Shown here in pieces: positions 1-9,100 of a DNA stretch of 64,000 nucleotides. The notes beneath the pieces are model-generated. The model saw only the letters and a list, made by a program, of their open reading frames with translations. It was not told the DNA's origin and searched no databases. The DNA comes from Mycobacterium sp. shizuoka-1 (GTDB lineage: Bacteria; Actinomycetota; Actinomycetes; Mycobacteriales; Mycobacteriaceae). The first letter of the stretch is position 1; each line of letters opens with the position of its first letter. The stretch spans positions 1 through 64,000 of the forward strand of contig NZ_BEWG01000087.1 of assembly GCF_002723835.1 (NCBI RefSeq), written 5' to 3'. A program made the position numbers and the translations under genes.

Positions 1-450
1 GTATGTCGGTGGCGGTGACGAGTACGTGGGTGTGGCCGGGGGAGGTGTGTACGGCGGCGGAGGAGGCGATGGCCGTTGCGGTGGAGGCGGGCTGTTTATG
101 GGCTGCCGAGAGATGGTGGGCTGCTCGCGCGGCGCTGCGGGCGCCGGGGTGGCGGCAGGGTCGTGGCGTCGGCCGGTGCCGGTGTAGGTGGTGCCGGCGG
201 AGAAGCGTTGCGAAGATTCGCGCAACAGACGTGCGGCGGACTCGCGTGACGGTTCCGGCTCGGCGACAGGCGGGGGACCAGGTGGCTGAGCTTCGCCCTG
301 GGCGGGGGTCTGCGCTGGGGCGCGGAAGATGCGCGGCGCCGCCGGGGGCTTGGTATCTGGCGGCGGTGGCGGCGACGCGACCGGCTGCCCAAAGTGCGCG
401 GCCGCTTGTCGCCGATATTCGCTGTGCGGATCCGCGCCGTCGGTGTTCAC
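1..450 (-). CDS. Proline-rich N-terminal part of an island protein, cut by the left edge
   Basis: Reading leftwards from a GTG at 450, 150 codons stay open to the edge of the window. The start is supported by AGGAGG six bases before the GTG. The visible part begins hydrophilic (NTDGADPHSEYRRQ), becomes proline-rich, carries the block IFRAPAQ and then SQRFSAGTTYTG near residue 80, and ends in Pro/Ser/Tyr-rich low-complexity sequence. A very similar block (IFRAAPP ... TQRFGAGTTYTG) forms the C-terminus of the membrane protein at 16412-18058. A proline-rich N-terminus is also seen in EspI-type MinD-like ATPases of ESX-1, but no ATPase domain is visible here, so that identity is only a guess. Dyad site 582-597 lies upstream. 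Confidence 0.7.
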   Translation of the reverse strand, partial: MNTDGADPHSEYRRQAAAHFGQPVASPPPPPDTKPPAAPRIFRAPAQTPAQGEAQPPGPPPVAEPEPSRESAARLLRESSQRFSAGTTYTGTGRRHDPAATPAPAAPREQPTISRQPINSPPPPQRPSPPPPPYTPPPATPTYSSPPPTY

Positions 451-581
451 GATGTCCCTCCTGTACCCACAACGTCGGCGACGCCTGAGTTCATCGAGAG
501 TCTTCGCCGGATCGCGCAGTTGTCAGACCCGGGCCGGGCCCGGTGTAGGCACATGATCGCGAAAGAACGGTCGCGGCGGTA

Positions 582-597
582 TCAACCGAACGGAGGA
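582..597 (-). promoter_or_regulatory. Island dyad site G
   Basis: On the minus strand this reads TCCTCCGTTCGGTTGA, one mismatch to TCRNNCGWWCGNNYGA. Its centre is about 140 bases before the GTG at 450. Confidence 0.5.
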
Positions 598-662
598 CAA
601 CAGGTCCACATCGCCCAGTGGGTGGTGTGGGTAGAACAGCCCGCACCGCCGCTGATGGCCTG

Positions 663-678
663 TCCGCCGAACGGACGA
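663..678 (+). promoter_or_regulatory. Island dyad site H
   Basis: It reads TCCGCCGAACGGACGA, one mismatch to TCRNNCGWWCGNNYGA. The centre is 110 bases before the ATG at 780, the spacing shared by most sites of this set. Confidence 0.55.
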
Positions 679-779
679 ATCGGCGCTGCGAGGCACCGTC
701 ACCCATGGCTGAGTGATTTAGTCTCGGCTGGATGGAGCGCCATCGGCTGCTCTGCTGGTGAGAAATCGGGGGTGCGGCG

Positions 780-1550
780 ATGGTCCAGATGGGTATGGAT
801 ACCGATGCCGTCGAAAGCGCCGCCCGCCAACTCAAAGGTCACGCGGCAGCGATCGGCAACCTGATCGCTCAGCTCGACAAGGTCGTCAACACGCTGCCGT
901 CGGTCTGGGACGGGGCCGACGCCAGTATGTTCGTGCGGGAGTGGTGGCCCCAGCACAAGAAGGCACTAGCCGAAGCCCAACAGCACGTCGACGGCTTGGG
1001 GCAATCCGCACTCAAGAATGCCTCGGAGCAGCGGCAGACAAGTGCCTCGAGCGGGGCGGTCAGTCCGCGGTCCAGCCTATCCAGCGCGCCCACACCGTTG
1101 GTCCCCCACTCGGTGCCCGGAGAAGCCATTTCGTTCAGCGGTCTCGGCCACGGCTACAACGACTTCATGAACACGCCACTTGGCCCGATCACCGTGGAAA
1201 ACGTGCTTTCGAAGACTCCGCTCGGCGAGTATTTGCCCTACACGGACACCGCCGCTTTGGTGCTCGACGACCAGATCGCGACTGGCGACAAGGTGCACGG
1301 CGTTGTGGACTTCGCCGGCGGCCAACTTCGAGGAGCCGGCCTTGAGAAGGGCAACGTGCCGATGTACTTGACCGGCGTCGCGATATCGCAATGGGGCGAT
1401 GTGGTGAATGAAGCGTCCAAGGCCGACTTCAGCTCAAGCGGAGTGAAAACTGTCACCGATTACATTGCTGCCGACCCCGGCGGCGCATTGCAAGGGGCGG
1501 TCGACGGCATTGTCGGGTATCTGCCAAAGCTCTTCTCGAATTTCAAGTAG
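780..1550 (+). CDS. WXG100-domain protein with C-terminal extension (candidate T7SS substrate)
   Basis: The first ~95 residues are a WXG100 helical hairpin with the turn SVWDGADA, and they closely match the 90-residue protein at 12767 (shared MGMD-DAVE, RQLK-HAA, WWPQHKKAL, GLGQSAL-NASEQR). Residues ~96-256 form a glycine-rich, partly hydrophobic domain that I cannot assign; it has no membrane segment long enough to be certain and no recognised catalytic motif. WXG100 proteins are exported as helical dimers by type VII systems, so this long form could carry a cargo domain, as LXG and PE/PPE-type substrates do. The start at 780 keeps the canonical WXG100 N-terminus; a purine-rich GGGGGTG precedes it. 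The next gene starts 6 bases downstream, suggesting a two-gene operon. Confidence 0.75.
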   Translation: MVQMGMDTDAVESAARQLKGHAAAIGNLIAQLDKVVNTLPSVWDGADASMFVREWWPQHKKALAEAQQHVDGLGQSALKNASEQRQTSASSGAVSPRSSLSSAPTPLVPHSVPGEAISFSGLGHGYNDFMNTPLGPITVENVLSKTPLGEYLPYTDTAALVLDDQIATGDKVHGVVDFAGGQLRGAGLEKGNVPMYLTGVAISQWGDVVNEASKADFSSSGVKTVTDYIAADPGGALQGAVDGIVGYLPKLFSNFK

Positions 1551-1556
1551 GGGCCG

Positions 1557-2156
1557 ATGACTCGGGCGTTTGTGCTCACCGATGACGAAGTGGTCGCGCT
1601 GGCGGCAATCCACAACCAATTGTGGCCTACCGGATTGGCAACGGTCCCAACCGCACCCGAGGCTATGCGGGATGCCGGGATGCGCGGTATTCGTTCGCTG
1701 ATGGTTCGCGGGTTGGTCGGCGGTGAATTCGGTCCGAATGGCCGTTACGCGGTGGATCCCGAGTTGGAGTCTGCGGTGAACGGGTTCCTCGGGGCTACAC
1801 GGCGTGTCGGCGCCTACCTGGCTCCGATCGGTGAACCGGATCGATTGGCCGGCGCAGCGATTACCGCCGCTGGTGCGGGCTCACAGTGGTGGCTGGTGAA
1901 CACCACGGCCCACGGTGTCCACAGCATCCGGCCCAGCAGTCGTCTCGAGGTTATCGACGCGCTGGCCGAACTTGCCGAAAAGACCTATGACGGAACGCTG
2001 TTGGCGGCCTCATCAGACCCGTCGGACTACGCCTGTGTGGTCCGATTCGGTCCCGGAGCCGTCGACCGGATCGTGTTTGCCGGCAACGGTGCGGCCACCG
2101 GTCCGCCATGGAACCGGGCCCAATTGGTCGACGCGTTTACCGCGGCGGTCGGCTGA
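1557..2156 (+). CDS. Possible EspG-like chaperone or partner of the WXG100 fusion
   Basis: This 199-residue soluble protein follows the WXG100 fusion by 6 bases and is probably co-transcribed. It opens with LTDDEVVALAAIHNQLW, and continues with alternating helices and strands; no signal peptide, membrane helix or catalytic motif is visible. EspG chaperones of ESX systems and immunity proteins of T7SS toxins are typically encoded next to the substrate they bind, and the N-terminus has an EspG-like flavour (an ES-like start followed by a leucine/alanine-rich helix), but the protein is shorter than the usual ~280 residues. I therefore offer chaperone or immunity partner only as an inference from position. 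Confidence 0.55.
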   Translation: MTRAFVLTDDEVVALAAIHNQLWPTGLATVPTAPEAMRDAGMRGIRSLMVRGLVGGEFGPNGRYAVDPELESAVNGFLGATRRVGAYLAPIGEPDRLAGAAITAAGAGSQWWLVNTTAHGVHSIRPSSRLEVIDALAELAEKTYDGTLLAASSDPSDYACVVRFGPGAVDRIVFAGNGAATGPPWNRAQLVDAFTAAVG

Positions 2157-2244
2157 CGCGCGATCGCCCCTTCGAGGGTTGTCGAATGGGGCCGAGGACT
2201 GCCGCTGCGGTGAGCTAAGGCGACGCACGAAAATTTGCCGGAAA

Positions 2245-2260
2245 TCGGCGGAACGCCCGA
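2245..2260 (+). promoter_or_regulatory. Island dyad site I
   Basis: It reads TCGGCGGAACGCCCGA, one mismatch to TCRNNCGWWCGNNYGA. The centre lies about 154 bases before the response regulator start at 2406, so the regulator may control itself. Confidence 0.5.
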
Positions 2261-2278
2261 GATGGGTGCTCGGCCGAG

Positions 2279-2297
2279 TGTCACACGGCGTGTGACA
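2279..2297. promoter_or_regulatory. Perfect palindrome upstream of the response regulator
   Basis: The sequence TGTCACACGGCGTGTGACA has two perfect 8-base arms around GGC. It sits 109 bases before the ATG at 2406 and about 20 bases downstream of dyad site I. It could be a second operator for a different regulator or, less likely because no T-run follows, a terminator of the preceding operon. Confidence 0.5.
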
Positions 2298-2405
2298 TTG
2301 CTGGCATTGGTACAGATGTATGGCACCACGTGCCGCCGTTGGTTTATCTTGCATGTTGATTAAGTGCAGATGTAACAGCGGACCGCCACTTGGGGGGAAC
2401 CAAGG

Positions 2406-3086
2406 ATGACAGTCGCCGGTGATTCACAGCCACCCATCAAGGTAGCGATCATTGACGACCACGATGTTGTTCACGCCGGCGTCGAAGCATGGTGTGCGCG
2501 CGCTGACCCACCGATAGAAGTTGTCGGAAGTTTCACGAACCCGGCGGATTTTTTCGCGCGCTTTCCCGATCCCTCCAGTCGGGATGTCGACGTGGTTCTG
2601 TTGGATTTGCAAATCGACGGGCATCGGCCGGACTGGACGACGTTGACCCGGATGTGTCAGGCGGGCCAACGAGTCATCGTGTATTCGCACATGTTCACCG
2701 ATGAGGTGATTTTGACCTGTCTGGAAATCGGCGCGGTGACCTACGTCGTCAAGTCCGAGGGGCAGAGTCACCTGATAGACGCGATCCAGGCCGCTCGCGA
2801 CGGGCAGCCCTATGTCGCGCCGCGGATGGCCAATGCCATGTTGAGTGGCAACACCGTCGGCCGCATCAATCTGTCGGACCGCGAGAAAGAAGTCCTGGTC
2901 GCCTGGTTCCAAACGGAGAGCAAGGACCTGGTCGGCAAACGGCTCTTCATCGCGCCGACCACCGTGCGCACTCATCTGCAGCGCGCCAGGGCCAAGTACG
3001 CTGCGGCCGGCCGGCCGGCGCCGACCAAGTCGGCGCTGCTGGCCCGCGCGGTCGAGGATGGGATCCTCAGCCTCAAAGATCTCTGA
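2406..3086 (+). CDS. Orphan NarL/FixJ-type response regulator
   Basis: Residues ~10-130 are a receiver domain: acidic pair DDHD near residue 18, phospho-acceptor Asp in VLLDLQ near residue 57, and the conserved Lys in VVKSE near residue 116. Residues ~155-226 form a LuxR-type helix-turn-helix (LSDREKEVLVAW ... TTVRTHLQRARAKY). No histidine kinase is encoded nearby, so it may be driven by a distant kinase, by the island's Ser/Thr kinase, or act without phosphorylation as some actinobacterial family members do. It lies in the middle of the island whose units share a 16-bp dyad, which fits a dimeric LuxR-type DNA-binding domain; that link is inference. Its stop at 3084-3086 is 21 bases from the convergent stop at 3108. 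Confidence 0.9.
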   Translation: MTVAGDSQPPIKVAIIDDHDVVHAGVEAWCARADPPIEVVGSFTNPADFFARFPDPSSRDVDVVLLDLQIDGHRPDWTTLTRMCQAGQRVIVYSHMFTDEVILTCLEIGAVTYVVKSEGQSHLIDAIQAARDGQPYVAPRMANAMLSGNTVGRINLSDREKEVLVAWFQTESKDLVGKRLFIAPTTVRTHLQRARAKYAAAGRPAPTKSALLARAVEDGILSLKDL

Positions 3087-3107
3087 GCACTCGGTCCCGG
3101 TCCGGGT

Positions 3108-4754
3108 CTACCCGCCGACGCACGGCAGCATCGGCACGCAGATCTTCGGCAGCTTCGGTGGCGGCGGCAGGTTGATCACCGGCGGCGGCGGAAGCTTCGG
3201 TGGCGGCGGCAGGTTGATCACCGGCGGTGGTGGAAGCTTGGGCGCTGGTGGCGCCTTGATCACCGGCGGCGGTGGAAGCTCGGGCGGTGGTGGCGCCTTG
3301 ATCACCGGCGGCGGCGGAAGATCGACCACCGGTGGTGGCGGGAGTTTCGGTGGTGGTGGTGCCTTGATCACTGGTGGCGGCGGAAGATCGACCACCGGTG
3401 GTGGCGGCAGCTTGATCGGCCCCGGCGGGGGTAGCTGCACGATGATCGGCGGCGGCGGGGGGAGCTTGAACGGCGGCAGCACGACGTTCGGTGCGGGCAA
3501 TCCAGGCGCCGGCACCGCCTCGACCGGCGGCGGGGGCAAGGGCGCCGGAAGGTTCACCGGGACGCTCGGGACACCGCCCCCTCCGCCACCGGAATACACG
3601 ACCTTGAAACCGCCGTCGCTGGCGGCATCCGGGACCGCGACAGCGGCGGGAATCACGGCAGCGGCGTTCTTCTCCAGCAAGTTTTGGACAGGGCCGTATC
3701 TCGAGCCCACGGCACCCTGATCGGTTTCGTAGTTGCTTGTCGCCGCGATCCCGACTGTCGGCGGCCGAATTCCCATGGCCACCCAGACGGCCAGCCCGGC
3801 CAACGCCACCACGGCGACGGCGGCCACCGCGCTACCGACCAGCAGCACTTGGGGCCGCGCCGCTGGAGCGACCGCACTGTCGACTTCGGTCGGATCCGAC
3901 GTGTAGCTCAACGGGTGCATCGCGCGCTGCAGCGGCACGCTGTCCCGGGGGTAGCGCGCCGGATCCTCGATGGACAGCGGGCCGGAGTCGTAGGCCATCG
4001 AATAGGCGAGTTGCGAACCGATCAGCGGGCTCTCCACCGTGGCGGCGGCAGGCGCGGCAACCGCCGCTGCCACCGGCGCGGGCTTGGGTTCGGGACGCGG
4101 CGCCGGCCGCTCCGGGACGGTGACTGGCGACTCCTGTGCCGCGGTGGCGGCCCCCCGCGCGATCGCGAATGCGGGATGCTCGGGGATGGCCAGCGGAAGC
4201 TGCGAACGCAGCCCGGCGGCAACCGTCGCGGGATCGCCGCTGGTGGCCACCAGGTACACACCGGTCGCGGCGCCGGGCTCCTCGGCCAGCCTGCGCAGCA
4301 GTGCCGCGCACGCGGGCCCGGGATCTGGACCGGCGTACGGTTCGGCGGCGATTACCGAGGTGGTCTCGGCGTCCGCGCCCACGATCGACAGCGTCGCGGT
4401 GTCCTCGTCAACGAACAACAGTGCGCACTCACCGTGGCGAGCGGCCCCCCGCACCAGCGCGGTGGCGGCCTCCGTTCCCGACACGGTGCGGACGTCGGAG
4501 ACACCGGACTGAGCCAGCGCCTGGGCCAGCCGTTCAGCCTGTACTTGGTCGGGCCAATAGACCCGGGTGGCGACCAGTCGATGGTCGCTCTCACGCAGGG
4601 ACTGGTGGGTGCCGGCGATGGTGGTGTGCAGTTGACCGGCCGGGTCCGACAGCAGGGCGAAATCCGATTCGTCCAGCACGTTGCCGGTATCGAAATCCAG
4701 CAGCGCGAGCCGCGCCGATGGGCCCGTTACCGCGACCCCGAGAGCAACGTCCAC
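3108..4754 (-). CDS. DUF7159-like membrane protein with long proline-repeat tail
   Basis: The N-terminal ~200 residues (VDVALGVAVTGPSARLALLDF ...) resemble the DUF7159 domain of mycobacteria, an actin/ASKHA-like fold of unknown role. A transmembrane helix near residues 300-325 (LLVGSAVAAVAVVALAGLAV) anchors it, and the remainder is an extracytoplasmic proline tail built from PPPPV-[VI]-[DNK] units, ending in a Cys-containing motif (CVPMLPC). I chose the GTG at 4754 because AAGGGGAAG lies six bases upstream and the domain starts there; an in-frame GTG at 4790 would add 12 residues. Such tails usually span the cell wall. It belongs to the island by position and by dyad site A. Confidence 0.75.
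   Translation of the reverse strand: MDVALGVAVTGPSARLALLDFDTGNVLDESDFALLSDPAGQLHTTIAGTHQSLRESDHRLVATRVYWPDQVQAERLAQALAQSGVSDVRTVSGTEAATALVRGAARHGECALLFVDEDTATLSIVGADAETTSVIAAEPYAGPDPGPACAALLRRLAEEPGAATGVYLVATSGDPATVAAGLRSQLPLAIPEHPAFAIARGAATAAQESPVTVPERPAPRPEPKPAPVAAAVAAPAAATVESPLIGSQLAYSMAYDSGPLSIEDPARYPRDSVPLQRAMHPLSYTSDPTEVDSAVAPAARPQVLLVGSAVAAVAVVALAGLAVWVAMGIRPPTVGIAATSNYETDQGAVGSRYGPVQNLLEKNAAAVIPAAVAVPDAASDGGFKVVYSGGGGGGVPSVPVNLPAPLPPPPVEAVPAPGLPAPNVVLPPFKLPPPPPIIVQLPPPGPIKLPPPPVVDLPPPPVIKAPPPPKLPPPPVVDLPPPPVIKAPPPPELPPPPVIKAPPAPKLPPPPVINLPPPPKLPPPPVINLPPPPKLPKICVPMLPCVGG
3151..3405. repeat. 42-bp tandem repeats encoding the proline tail
   Basis: Four adjacent units of 42 bp (about 14 codons each, starting AGCTTCGGTGGCGGCGG) are followed by longer diverged units carrying AGATCGACCACCGG. 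They encode PPPPVI-type blocks of the gene on the minus strand. The period is a multiple of three, so copy-number change would alter tail length without shifting frame. Confidence 0.75.
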
Positions 4755-4817
4755 CGAAATCTTCCCCTTGCGAATTGATGGTGGCGTCACTATGTCATTT
4801 CGGTAACGGCGGCAATA

Positions 4818-4833
4818 TCGGTCGAACGGTCGA
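4818..4833 (-). promoter_or_regulatory. Island dyad site A
   Basis: It is a full match to TCRNNCGWWCGNNYGA on both strands (minus strand TCGACCGTTCGACCGA). The centre is 72 bases before the GTG at 4754 of the proline-repeat gene. Confidence 0.6.
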
Positions 4834-4857
4834 CACTGAGAGGCGGGATTTGCCCGA

Positions 4858-5241
4858 TCAGGCCGGCCTGACGACGACCAGAAGAACGACCACCACGGCC
4901 GCCGCGATCAGATATATGCAGCTCATCGCGAGAGCGGCCTTGGCCAGTCCGGCACCGGCGGAGCCGGATTGAGTGATGTGCCGGCGTGCGATGAGGCTCA
5001 ACGGAATCGTCAGCGGCGCGATGAACGGCCCCATCAGCAGCACCAAGACGAACGATGCCAGGGCGAGGGAGCTGATCGGCGCATTGGTGGCCGGTCCCGC
5101 GGGAGGCGAGCTCACGGCCGGACCGGTCGGCGATTGGCTGCGCAGTTGCGTCCCGTCGGTGGCCGGCAGCGCGGTCGGCGGCGGCGAGCCGACGGTGTAG
5201 CCCGCGCCGAAACGGCTGGGCGGTAGCACCGAATCCGGCAT
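4858..5241 (-). CDS. Small membrane protein, DUF4190-like
   Basis: The protein has 127 residues. After a proline/serine-rich cytosolic stretch it has two hydrophobic helices (SLALASFVLVLLMGPFIAPL near residues 70-95 and a C-terminal AALAMSCIYLIAAAVVVVLL), separated by SLIARRHI-, the layout of the DUF4190 family of small actinobacterial membrane proteins. The ATG at 5241 is preceded by GGAGG nine bases upstream; longer in-frame extensions have no ribosome binding site. No function is known for the family. Dyad site B sits ~103 bases upstream. Confidence 0.75.
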   Translation of the reverse strand: MPDSVLPPSRFGAGYTVGSPPPTALPATDGTQLRSQSPTGPAVSSPPAGPATNAPISSLALASFVLVLLMGPFIAPLTIPLSLIARRHITQSGSAGAGLAKAALAMSCIYLIAAAVVVVLLVVVRPA

Positions 5242-5335
5242 CCGCGCGATCCTCCGAGCCGTCCAGACAGGCCTTGCGGGCCGCGGTCGCGCGGCTCGTT
5301 GGGCCATCGTTGCCGCACGCCGACGGCCCGAGCAA

Positions 5336-5351
5336 TCGTACGTTCGACCTA
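5336..5351 (-). promoter_or_regulatory. Island dyad site B
   Basis: The minus strand reads TAGGTCGAACGTACGA, one mismatch to TCRNNCGWWCGNNYGA. It is centred 103 bases before the ATG at 5241 and 176 bases before the secretion ATPase operon on the other strand, so it may serve both. Confidence 0.55.
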
Positions 5352-5518
5352 CAGACAATTGACTGCACCCGCGCGATGCCGAGCCTAAGGTTTGACCGGC
5401 GGGCCCACCGTCGTGCGCGCCCAAGGGTGTTCAGGGCCGCCCGGCAGGAGGGAGTCCAAGTGGTGGTGGTGGCTGCGTGCGGGCAGCAGGCCTGGCGATC
5501 AGTACCGGAGAGGGTGCG

Positions 5519-6199
5519 GTGACGACCCCCGCCGACATCTCGTGCGCTCATTGCGGGTCAATCGTGCGGGCCAATGCGCCGTTCTGCTCGGCCTGTGGTC
5601 AGTCGGTGCCCAATCGCCCGGCAAATCTCGTGACCACGACGACCGCTCCGCAGCAGCCGTTCCCGACCCAGCCGACGATGCCGGTGGTCAGCGACCAGAT
5701 CGTCGGAGCCGGGCGGGGAGTGCGGTGCTGCAGCCACCTCCTGGATGTCGCCGCCATGTTGAGTCCCGCCTTCCCGATCGCCATCGCGGCGACCGTCCTG
5801 GGCGTGGTCGACGTCATCTACATCGTGGTGCCGGTGTCCTTCGTCGCGATCTCGGTGTGGATGTCGTTGTGGCGGGGCCTGACCGGCATGACCTTCGGCA
5901 CCGCAACGCTGGGTCTGAGGACGGTGCGCACCGCGGACAACCGGCCCCCAGGATTCGCCGCGGCAGGCCTGCGCAGCCTGGTCTTCGCCGCGACCGGAGG
6001 GCTGGCGGCCCTGCCGGTCCTGGCCACCGAAGCGCCTCGGCGCGGGCTACATGACCGAGCCACCGGTATCTCGGTGATCGACATCAGCCTGGGCGCCAAC
6101 CCGTTTGGGCAGCGGCAGCAGACCGCGTTGCGCCGTACGCTCGACCGGAGTTTGCGCAAGGTCAGCTCGCCGGTGCCGGTCGGGGTGGGACGGCTCTAG
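5519..6199 (+). CDS. Zinc-ribbon RDD-family membrane protein
   Basis: The GTG at 5519 follows GGAGAGG and gives 226 residues. Residues ~8-25 form a zinc ribbon (CAHCGSIV ... FCSACGQSV). A hydrophobic segment at ~75-130 and another near 155-170 belong to an RDD-like domain with the usual LRTVR and LHDRATGI motifs. RDD proteins are small polytopic membrane proteins, some linked to transport, often of unknown role. Its stop TAG is immediately followed by the ATG of the FHA-ATPase gene, so the two are in one operon; it is a candidate membrane partner for that ATPase. Confidence 0.85.
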   Translation: MTTPADISCAHCGSIVRANAPFCSACGQSVPNRPANLVTTTTAPQQPFPTQPTMPVVSDQIVGAGRGVRCCSHLLDVAAMLSPAFPIAIAATVLGVVDVIYIVVPVSFVAISVWMSLWRGLTGMTFGTATLGLRTVRTADNRPPGFAAAGLRSLVFAATGGLAALPVLATEAPRRGLHDRATGISVIDISLGANPFGQRQQTALRRTLDRSLRKVSSPVPVGVGRL

Positions 6200-9100
6200 A
6201 TGCAACTGAAGATCATCCTGCGCCGGCCCGACGGCACGCACGCACAGCTGGCGGTCACCGCCGACGCGACAGCCTCGATCGGCGACCTGGCCGCGGCCCT
6301 GGTGTCCGGGGATCCCGAGCGGCGAACCGCCGCAGCGCCTGTCGGCGCCACCCTGAAGCTCGAGCACAGTTCATTCGACAGCGGTACGCCCGGGCGGGTG
6401 CTCGACCCGCGTCGCAGCCTCATCGACTCCGGCATCCGATCAGGCTCGACGGTCAGTGTCGCGAGCGCGCCGGCCAACCCGGTGTCACGCTCCCGACGCG
6501 GCCGCTCGGTCGCCGTCCTACGGGTACTGGCCGGGCCGGACGCCGGTCGCGAGTTCCCGCTCTCGGCGGGGAATTCCCGAATCGGGACAGCCCTGACCAG
6601 TGACGTGCTGCTCAGCGACCCGAGCCTGTCGGAGGTGCACGCCGCCATTGCGGTCGGCGACACCGTCGAGATCTCCAACTTGGCCGGTCCCAACGGCGTT
6701 CTGGTGGGCGGAGTTCCGGTCCAGCGGGCCGTGATCGGGGCGACCGACACGGTGCGGGTGGGATCCACCGAGCTGGCGGTGCTCCCCACGGTCAGATCTC
6801 GTGCTGCCCAATCCGACAGCAGTGCGATCGAATTCAACCGCTCGCCACGGGTGGTGGCCAGATTCGCCGAGCGGCGTTTCGTCACCCCGCAGATACCGCC
6901 GCGACCCGAGCCGCAGCACCTGCCGATCGTGTCGATGCTGCTGCCGCTGGTCATGGGTCTGGTCCTGCTGGTGACGACCCGCAGCCTGCTCTCGGTGCTG
7001 TTCGTTGCGCTGAGCCCGCTGCTGATGATCGGGATGTACTTCGACACCCGACGGCAGGAGAAGAAGCGGCGCCAGGAGGCGATCGCCCGGTTTGCCGAAT
7101 CGCTGCGGGTACTCGCCGAGGAATTGACCACCGCCCAGCGGGTGGAGCGGGCGACCCGATTGGCGGAGACCCCGGCGCTGTCTCAAACCGTCGAGGCCAT
7201 TCACCGATTGGGCCCGCTGTTGTGGACCCATCGACCGGAGAATCCCGAATTCCTCAGCATCAGAATGGGATTGGGCGACGCGCCGTCGCGATGCGTGGTC
7301 GAGATCCATGAGGGTCAGGACGGTGACGCGCACTACGCGGCGCAGCTGAACGAGCTCCGCGACGAGTTCGCACTGGTCAGCGAGGTACCGATTGTCGCCG
7401 ACCTGCGTGAGTGCGGAGCGCTGGGACTGTGTGGCCCCCGCGGCCTGGTCGACGGGGTCGCCCGTGGCGTTGTGATGCAACTCGTCGGCCTGCACTCGCC
7501 CGCCGACCTGGCCGTCGCGGCGTTCAGCTCACCGCAGGCCCGGCAGTGCTGGGAGTGGCTCGAGTGGTTGCCGCACGCCGGCTCGGTGCACAGCCCGCTG
7601 ACTGGTAACCACCTCACCGAAAGCGCCAGCGGCGCAGCGTCACTGCTGGCCCGGTTGGAGGACTTGGTCAAGAAGCGCCGCGAGGGAGTGGACGTCAACG
7701 CCCCCAGCTTCGGGGTGATCGCCGAGAATGGAACCAGCTTCGATGCCCCGGCCCAGGGGGTGCTGCCGGCGGTAGTGGTGATCGTCGAGGACACCGCCCC
7801 GATCGATCGGCCGCGGTTGACCCGGCTGGCCGAACACGGCGCGACGGTTGGCGTGCACGTCATCTGGGTGGCGACCGAGGTGACCAGTCTGCCGGCGGCC
7901 TGCCGGACCTTCCTACTTGTCGACAACGCCAGCGCGGGTTCGACCGTCGGCGAGGTGCGGCGTGGCCGGCACACCTTTCCGATCGCCTGCGAGACCCTCG
8001 ACATTCCCGACGCCGTGCAGGTCGCCCTGCTGCTGGCGCCCGTCGTCGATGTCGGGGCGGCAGTCGAGGACGAGACCGACCTCCCGCGCTCGGTGTCGTA
8101 TGTGACTCTGGCCGGTGCCGGTCTGGCCGGTGACCCGGCGACGGTGACCCGCGACTGGCTGGCCAACGAGTCGGTCACGTCGCGACGGCCGCGCAGCCAA
8201 ACGCCGTCGGGGCAGCCCATCACGCTGCGGGCCCTGGTCGGCTCGACCGGGACCGCCGACTTCCACCTCGACCTGCGCGAGCACGGCCCGCACGCGCTCG
8301 TCGGCGGCACCACCGGCTCGGGCAAGAGCGAGTTCTTGCAGACCTGGGTGCTGGGAATGGCCGCCGCGCACAGTCCCGACCGGGTCACGTTCCTGTTCGT
8401 GGACTACAAGGGCGGGGCGGCTTTCGCCGAGTGCGTCCATCTACCCCATACCGTCGGGCTCGTCACCGACTTGTCGCCGCACCTGGTGCGCCGCGCGCTG
8501 ACCTCGCTGCGCGCCGAGATCCGCCGCCGCGAAGAGTTGTTGAACCACAAGGGCGCCAAGGATTTGGTGACGCTCGAACAGACCGGCGACCCGGACACTC
8601 CGCCGAGCCTGATCATCATCGTCGACGAGTTCGCGGCGCTGGTCAACGAGGTGCCCGAATTCGTGGACGGCGTCATCGATGTCGCGCAACGCGGCCGCTC
8701 GCTGGGTCTGCACCTGATCCTGGCCACGCAACGTCCGGCCGGCGTGATCAAGGACAACCTGCGCGCCAACACGAACCTGCGGATCGCGCTGCGGCTCAAC
8801 GATGTCGACGACTCCGTGGACGTCATCGAGGATCCCCTGGCCGCCCACTTCCCGCTCGGGGTGCCCGGGCGCGCCGTCGCCAAGACCGGGCCCGGACGGT
8901 TGACGGTCTTTCAGTCCGGATACGTCGGCGGCTTCACCAGCGACGAGCCGGAGCAGGCGCCGATCGACGTGTGCGAGTTCGTGTTCGGCCGCCGACGCCA
9001 ATGGTTGACCGCAGTGGGTGCGGGCCGCAAAGCTGCCGGACCGACCGACATCAAACGTATTGTCGCCACAATTCGATCGGCGACCGACACGCTGGCGATC

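Larger units (their letters stand above)
451..779. other. Divergent intergenic region with two dyad sites
   Basis: These 329 bases separate the leftward gene starting at 450 from the rightward WXG100 gene starting at 780. Two copies of the island's dyad element lie here, one oriented toward each gene (582-597 and 663-678). About 50 bases after the second, the sequence GATTTAGTCT (714-723) could hold a -10 box for the rightward gene. No further ORF with a credible ribosome binding site was seen. Confidence 0.5.

Noticed and set aside
3..864. Rightward reading frames at the left edge
   Set aside because: They are arginine/alanine-rich shadows without ribosome binding sites; the minus frame from GTG 450 and the WXG100 gene explain the region.
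3151..3405. Tandem repeats as a CRISPR array
   Set aside because: Units are contiguous, in frame with a protein and without unique spacers.
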